From Puntigrus tetrazona (taxonomy: Eukaryota; Chordata; Actinopteri; Cypriniformes; Cyprinidae): a stretch of 64,000 bases of DNA. Below the pieces are notes generated by a model. It did no database searches and was not told the DNA's origin. It saw only the letters and a list, made by a program, of their open reading frames with translations. Of the stretch, positions 59,481 to 64,000 are shown in pieces; position 1 is the stretch's first letter; each line of letters opens with the position of its first letter. The stretch is taken from positions 20,941,612 through 21,005,611 of the forward strand of contig NC_056709.1 in NCBI RefSeq assembly GCF_018831695.1. Direction: 5' to 3'. The translations under genes were made by a program, and so were the position numbers.

Positions 59481-62400
59481 AACTTTATCAATATCAGATA
59501 TCAGCCAAAATTGGCTATTAAATTATTTTTTGATTTACATTAGGTATTTCCTTCATTTAACAGCCACTTTCATATATTACTAATAAAACTAATACATTCC
59601 TATAAAAGGATACACAACATGATGATACCATATTGGTTTCTGCCAAATATTGTTATTTAATTAATCATTATCAGTTGGTTTGATGTTTAACTGTGCTCGT
59701 TTTTACATTCAAATATGTTTTTTCCCATCTAACATATTTTTTTTAAATTAATTATATAAATACTTATAGAATATTTTCTAATGTATCACCGTCAGCTGAT
59801 ATTTCTTTAATTGTTCATGCTCATTTCCCCTTGTTTTTACATAATTCTTGTCATCCTCTACTGCACTTAAATGGAATACTTTAAAACACTAATCATTTAT
59901 TAACACCGTTAAATATAATCTGCATTAAATCGGCATTCAACATTCAAATACATATCCATTTTTCATACAGTACACTTGTGATGATATAAATCACTTGCAT
60001 CCTTTAAAATGATTCGTTTTTATTTGCAATATGAGCCATTCATGGGTTATCTAGGCCTACCATAATATGAAAATAATTCTCAGCCTATCGAGTCAAAATC
60101 TTTGTATCTGAGCACACCTAATAAATACAGCGAATATAGCATTAAACGTTTAATCAAAAGTTAAATACTGACTTCCAGAGCCACATTAATGAAGCGCTAA
60201 TTGCCTTTTAGACCGTTATAATGGTTCATAACCACAAGTTTCGGTTTTAATTTGAAAAAAGTTCATGATTTTTATTCTTTTTTTCTTATCAGGATTGAAA
60301 AATCTGATTGCATGTGGTTAAGAGATGCCTAAGAGGAGAGCGCTGTTTAAAACAGATAAGGGCCCTTTCTGCTTGACTCACTCGCCCTCATCCAACGTTT
60401 CCTGCTGCCTCATAGAGTCTTTATCTCGACTCATCTACCAGCTCGGATACACCGCAAACACTCTCACGGTTTAACCAGCGGCTGTCGAGGAGACGCGCCT
60501 GCTCTACCCGCTCTCTTTCCATCTGCCTCATCAGTTTGAGAGAGTGTGAAGTTACAGCTGATCCTAGGAGCTGTTAAAGCCTCTCTAAACCAACCAGCAT
60601 TGACAATTGACCCAAATATTAACTTTTAAATTTGTATCGCTCATCACATTTCAACTTAATAAAACGAATGGGTTGGAAAGCAGTTGCTTGCGTTTCTGGC
60701 TAGCTGTGAATTAACATACTCTCGGTTATTGATCAGCACCGTCTCGGTGTCTGTATCACAGACTCTCCATCTACTTATTGATTCATGCAAATTGATTTCA
60801 TTTATGGATTTTGTGATGTAATCTATTACTGCTCATGTGTCTGCTAAAGGCTTTTAAATAATCAGCCAAATTGAGCTGTAGGCTAAATGAGGTCAAGAAT
60901 AATGACCACCTGATAAACTGCATAGAGACTGGAAACGAAACAAAGCAAGTCGGCAGAGAAAACGTAAAATGGAAGTACTATGACATTACTGAGAAAGGAA
61001 ACAGGGAAGGTCTCTTGTTGACTCAAGATATATTACATTTCACTGAACCTTGTTTTGAGAGAATGCATTTTCAACGGCGTTTTCATCTTTCATTTTAAGC
61101 ATAAAAATGATTTTGTCTCGCGTTAAATAAATGCACATTTTTATCCCGTCTAAAAAGAGGTCTCCTCAAGTATGTTGTTTTAATAATTAAATATTTGTAC
61201 AGAAAACTAAATCTTAAATTTGGTTTAGGTTGACCAAGGTCAGTGATCCTTAACGGTTCTTTGCTTATTTGCTTTCCTTAAAGAATTATGTGAAATTAAC
61301 AACAAGGAAGCAGAAACTGCTCTTTTGTTATCGTACAAGCCGAGGCAGAATGCCTTTTAATTCTGTCTGACCTTTTGCAGATTTAACCTTTCTAATATTT
61401 ATTCCTTAAGCTCGATATTTTCATTGTGCCAGTCAGTTTCAAATCACACTCCAGATCCTTCTGCCAAAAAGCATTACAAAAGGCAACTGCGCATTGCTAA
61501 ACATTTACTCACCCTTCAACAGCCCAAGGGGTTGTATTACATGTTTGAGAGATTGAGAATCTAATGCAATCATCAAACAATTAGTCAAAAGCACTTGTCT
61601 ATGTCAGTGTGAACGCTGTCTGAATTATGCAGATGGTGCAATCTGTATCTCTCCTGTGAGGTGCTATGAACTTGAATTAAACTCAAGGGTATTCCCTGCT
61701 CTCCAAAATGGCTGGCCAGAAGAACAAAACAAAATCAGGGTGACGTCTTCTACACACGCTGACGTTTATCATGCTACATTCACCGGGGGTAATGTGTTTA
61801 GACGCATGTGTCTGGAGGACCACTGGTGTCGGGATGGAGGGAGAAGGGAAACTTAGCTTGTCCTGCAAGATCAGCACAACTTTGATTTCATTGATTGAGT
61901 CAACTGCAGAGGACATCTCAACAGCAATATTACACAAAGAAAGCAGTGGAGCTTTCTCCCAGTTTCTGCTATACGTCTGTAGAAATATTTAGCCCACCTA
62001 AAAAAATGATATATTTGACTAAGTCACTCTACGACATCTATGAATCTTTTTTCCTGTTTACATATTACCTGGCCAGCTAAATTATAATTTGTTTTATGTA
62101 TTTGTCCCTCAGTGGATTTCTGCTGTTCTGTCATAGGTTATTGCATTTTAATGTATTATTGCAATTATCATTTAATCGTGGTAATTTTTCGACGTGTTCT
62201 GTGACAAAAGCAAAGACGCTAAAATAAATCGTTTTCAAAAATATATTTATTTAAAATTAAACGAACAAATAAATAAATAAATAAACCGCTAAATAATTAC
62301 AACATTTCATTCTTATCATCAGTGACAAAATGATTCAAATAGCTTCAGCGTTCATTTAATTATATAATTTTTAGCTTTTTAGTTATAAATATTTCGCATC

Positions 62401-63930
62401 CAAATTATATAAAGTAATATAAAGCAAAAACATAATATAATAGCATTGAATATTGCTAATAATACATTAATTAGCTAATAAGTTTCTTCTGATAACAGCA
62501 AAGTGTATTAAAAGACGGTTTGAATATTAAATGAATTATTACTAAATGTAATTTTTTTTTAAACTATCCCGTGTCACTATATTAAAATGTAAAAAATAAA
62601 TGTCAAAATCTGTGTAACAGCCAAAAGTATAATGTTTTTGAGATAAGATGTTTACTCAAATTGAACAAAGGATGCATAAGCCTTGAAAGTCTTGTACTGA
62701 ATGGCACATTAAGAAACAACTTCCATGGAACATCCTGTTGGCCAACATCAAGTACTATTGTAATGATTAATGACTCATTACGAGTGCCTAGAAAAAATCG
62801 TTAGCAAAGCTGTGTGTGTGTATTTTTTAAGTAGCTCATTTGATTTCTGTCATATCATCAGGACGAGTTATTATGTATACAGCAACAGACATCACAGACG
62901 GTCCTAATCCTGTGACTGACAAACTTGCAGTTTTCTCACACCACAAAAAGTCTTTCTGCAGACTCAGTGCTTTGTTTATCGGCGGTATTTATACACTTCT
63001 TCTTTATGGTGGCTTGACAGCAGGGAGTGGCACGCTACTGTTCTCAGTATCACAGTTTGTTGTGGAGGTGACAGAGTGGATATTTTCCCATACTGTTTCT
63101 TTCTCTGTCTCCAAGCACTAAACGCTTGTTTACACTGCACATGCGGCGGGACGGATATTTGCATGAATTTGGTAGTAAAACTACCAGCAGTTACAATTAA
63201 AAGGCTCTGCTTTTTCATCGAGGTGTCTGTCTTCACACTCACACACAGACACGGTCCCGTCTTACAGAGGTTTTCACTGGCTGACCAAAAATATGAAGTG
63301 CTACGAATGCACGCCATCTATAAGAAGTTCCAAGGCTGAAGAGATGTCAGAAGCTGGCTCACTGTGTTGTACAATCGGCCTTTCGGTTTGGACAGACAGA
63401 TGAGTTGCTGATAGATAAACAGATAAAAGCGAGATTCACCTCTCACTTCACTCCTGTGGGAAGGTGGGTTTCTTCACCTTTCCACAAGGTATGAAAACAA
63501 GGTCAGAGAGCCAGGAAAACACTGTATGACTGGCAACGGAGCACTTGTCAGTTTCTCAGGGGGCCTCTTCAGCTATGACACTTTGGACTTTTAGTTTGCA
63601 CACATTTCATTAATTTTTTTAATGGATAAAATCTTACAAACTTACAAAAACTGAAGTAATGCTGCTGATGAAATCCTTGCCATCAAAGAAATACATTCTA
63701 AATGATCTACAAATAGAAAACTTTAATTAATATTTCACAAAAATTCTGGTTTACTTTTTATATCAAGCCTGCTTATTACTGACTAAGAACTCTAATATCA
63801 AATTAATATAAAAAAGGGACAAAACTGTTGGTTTTCATAGAAATTAGTCAAAATTTAAGTAGACAGAATTTACACAACTTGTACAAAATACATATTTTTA
63901 GCTGATGATTTATTGACTAAATGTTTAGAA
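59481..63930. other. Gene-free right end of the window
   Basis: No coding exon recognised; open frames of up to about 110 codons lack splice-linked neighbours and family features. Less AT-rich patches at about 60300-60560 and 61620-61960 stand out from the background and could be regulatory. The stretch 62080-62640 is strongly AT-rich, with (AAAT)n near 62264-62285. Confidence 0.5.
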
Positions 63931-63931
63931 T

Positions 63932-63933
<2 letters not shown>

Positions 63934-64000
<67 letters not shown>
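63934..64000. repeat. (TA)n microsatellite at the window edge
   Basis: An uninterrupted AT dinucleotide run that continues to the last base, so its true length is unknown. Confidence 0.95.

Noticed and set aside
62976..63339. Frames of 87-113 codons on both strands
   Set aside because: Overlapping on both strands, with no domain and no splice partners; treated as chance.

Overview
This window is vertebrate nuclear DNA, most likely from a teleost of the carp/zebrafish family (Cyprinidae). The basis is the gene set, canonical GT-AG introns, AT-rich intergenic DNA full of (TA)n and (CA)n, and several remnants that I recognise as cyprinid-type interspersed repeats. The species cannot be fixed from sequence alone. 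No prokaryotic, viral or CRISPR-like system is visible.

Layout. 1-9.7 kb: gene-free DNA with decayed repeats. 9.7-13.1 kb (minus strand): snai1, three exons, a Snail-type zinc-finger repressor of 256 aa. 14.5-17.1 kb (plus): a short tp53inp2-like gene, 159 aa. 19.28-23.45 kb (plus): a CYLD-like deubiquitinase (cyldl), 13 exons, 691 aa. 24.9-36.06 kb (plus): top1, DNA topoisomerase I, 21 coding exons, 752 aa. 36.6-41.4 kb, with a probable upstream leader exon near 47.3 kb (minus): zhx3-like zinc-finger/homeobox gene, convergent with top1. 41.4-49.6 kb: intergenic DNA with diverged segmental duplications. 49.8-55.38 kb (plus): fam83d, four exons, 558 aa. 55.4-64 kb: no gene seen, several repeats.

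The genes are independent transcription units, not an operon. Relatives of snai1, tp53inp2, top1, zhx3 and fam83d all lie on the long arm of human chromosome 20, so the window looks like a rearranged teleost copy of that block. The CYLD-like gene is an extra member, and PLCG1, which lies between TOP1 and ZHX3 in human, is absent here.

The most unusual points are as follows. The zhx3-like gene has only its first homeodomain recognisable. Its N-terminal frame ends at a CAG/AGC run, 1.7 kb of open frame continues in another phase, and two candidate splice donors are phase-matched to one terminal exon. The tp53inp2-like protein keeps the LC3-interacting motif and the C-terminal box but lacks the middle of the family. 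The CYLD-like enzyme has one clear CAP-Gly domain. Two sets of diverged direct duplications lie between zhx3 and fam83d, and a 1.4-kb terminal-inverted-repeat element sits in a fam83d intron. I did not find a convincing new biological system.
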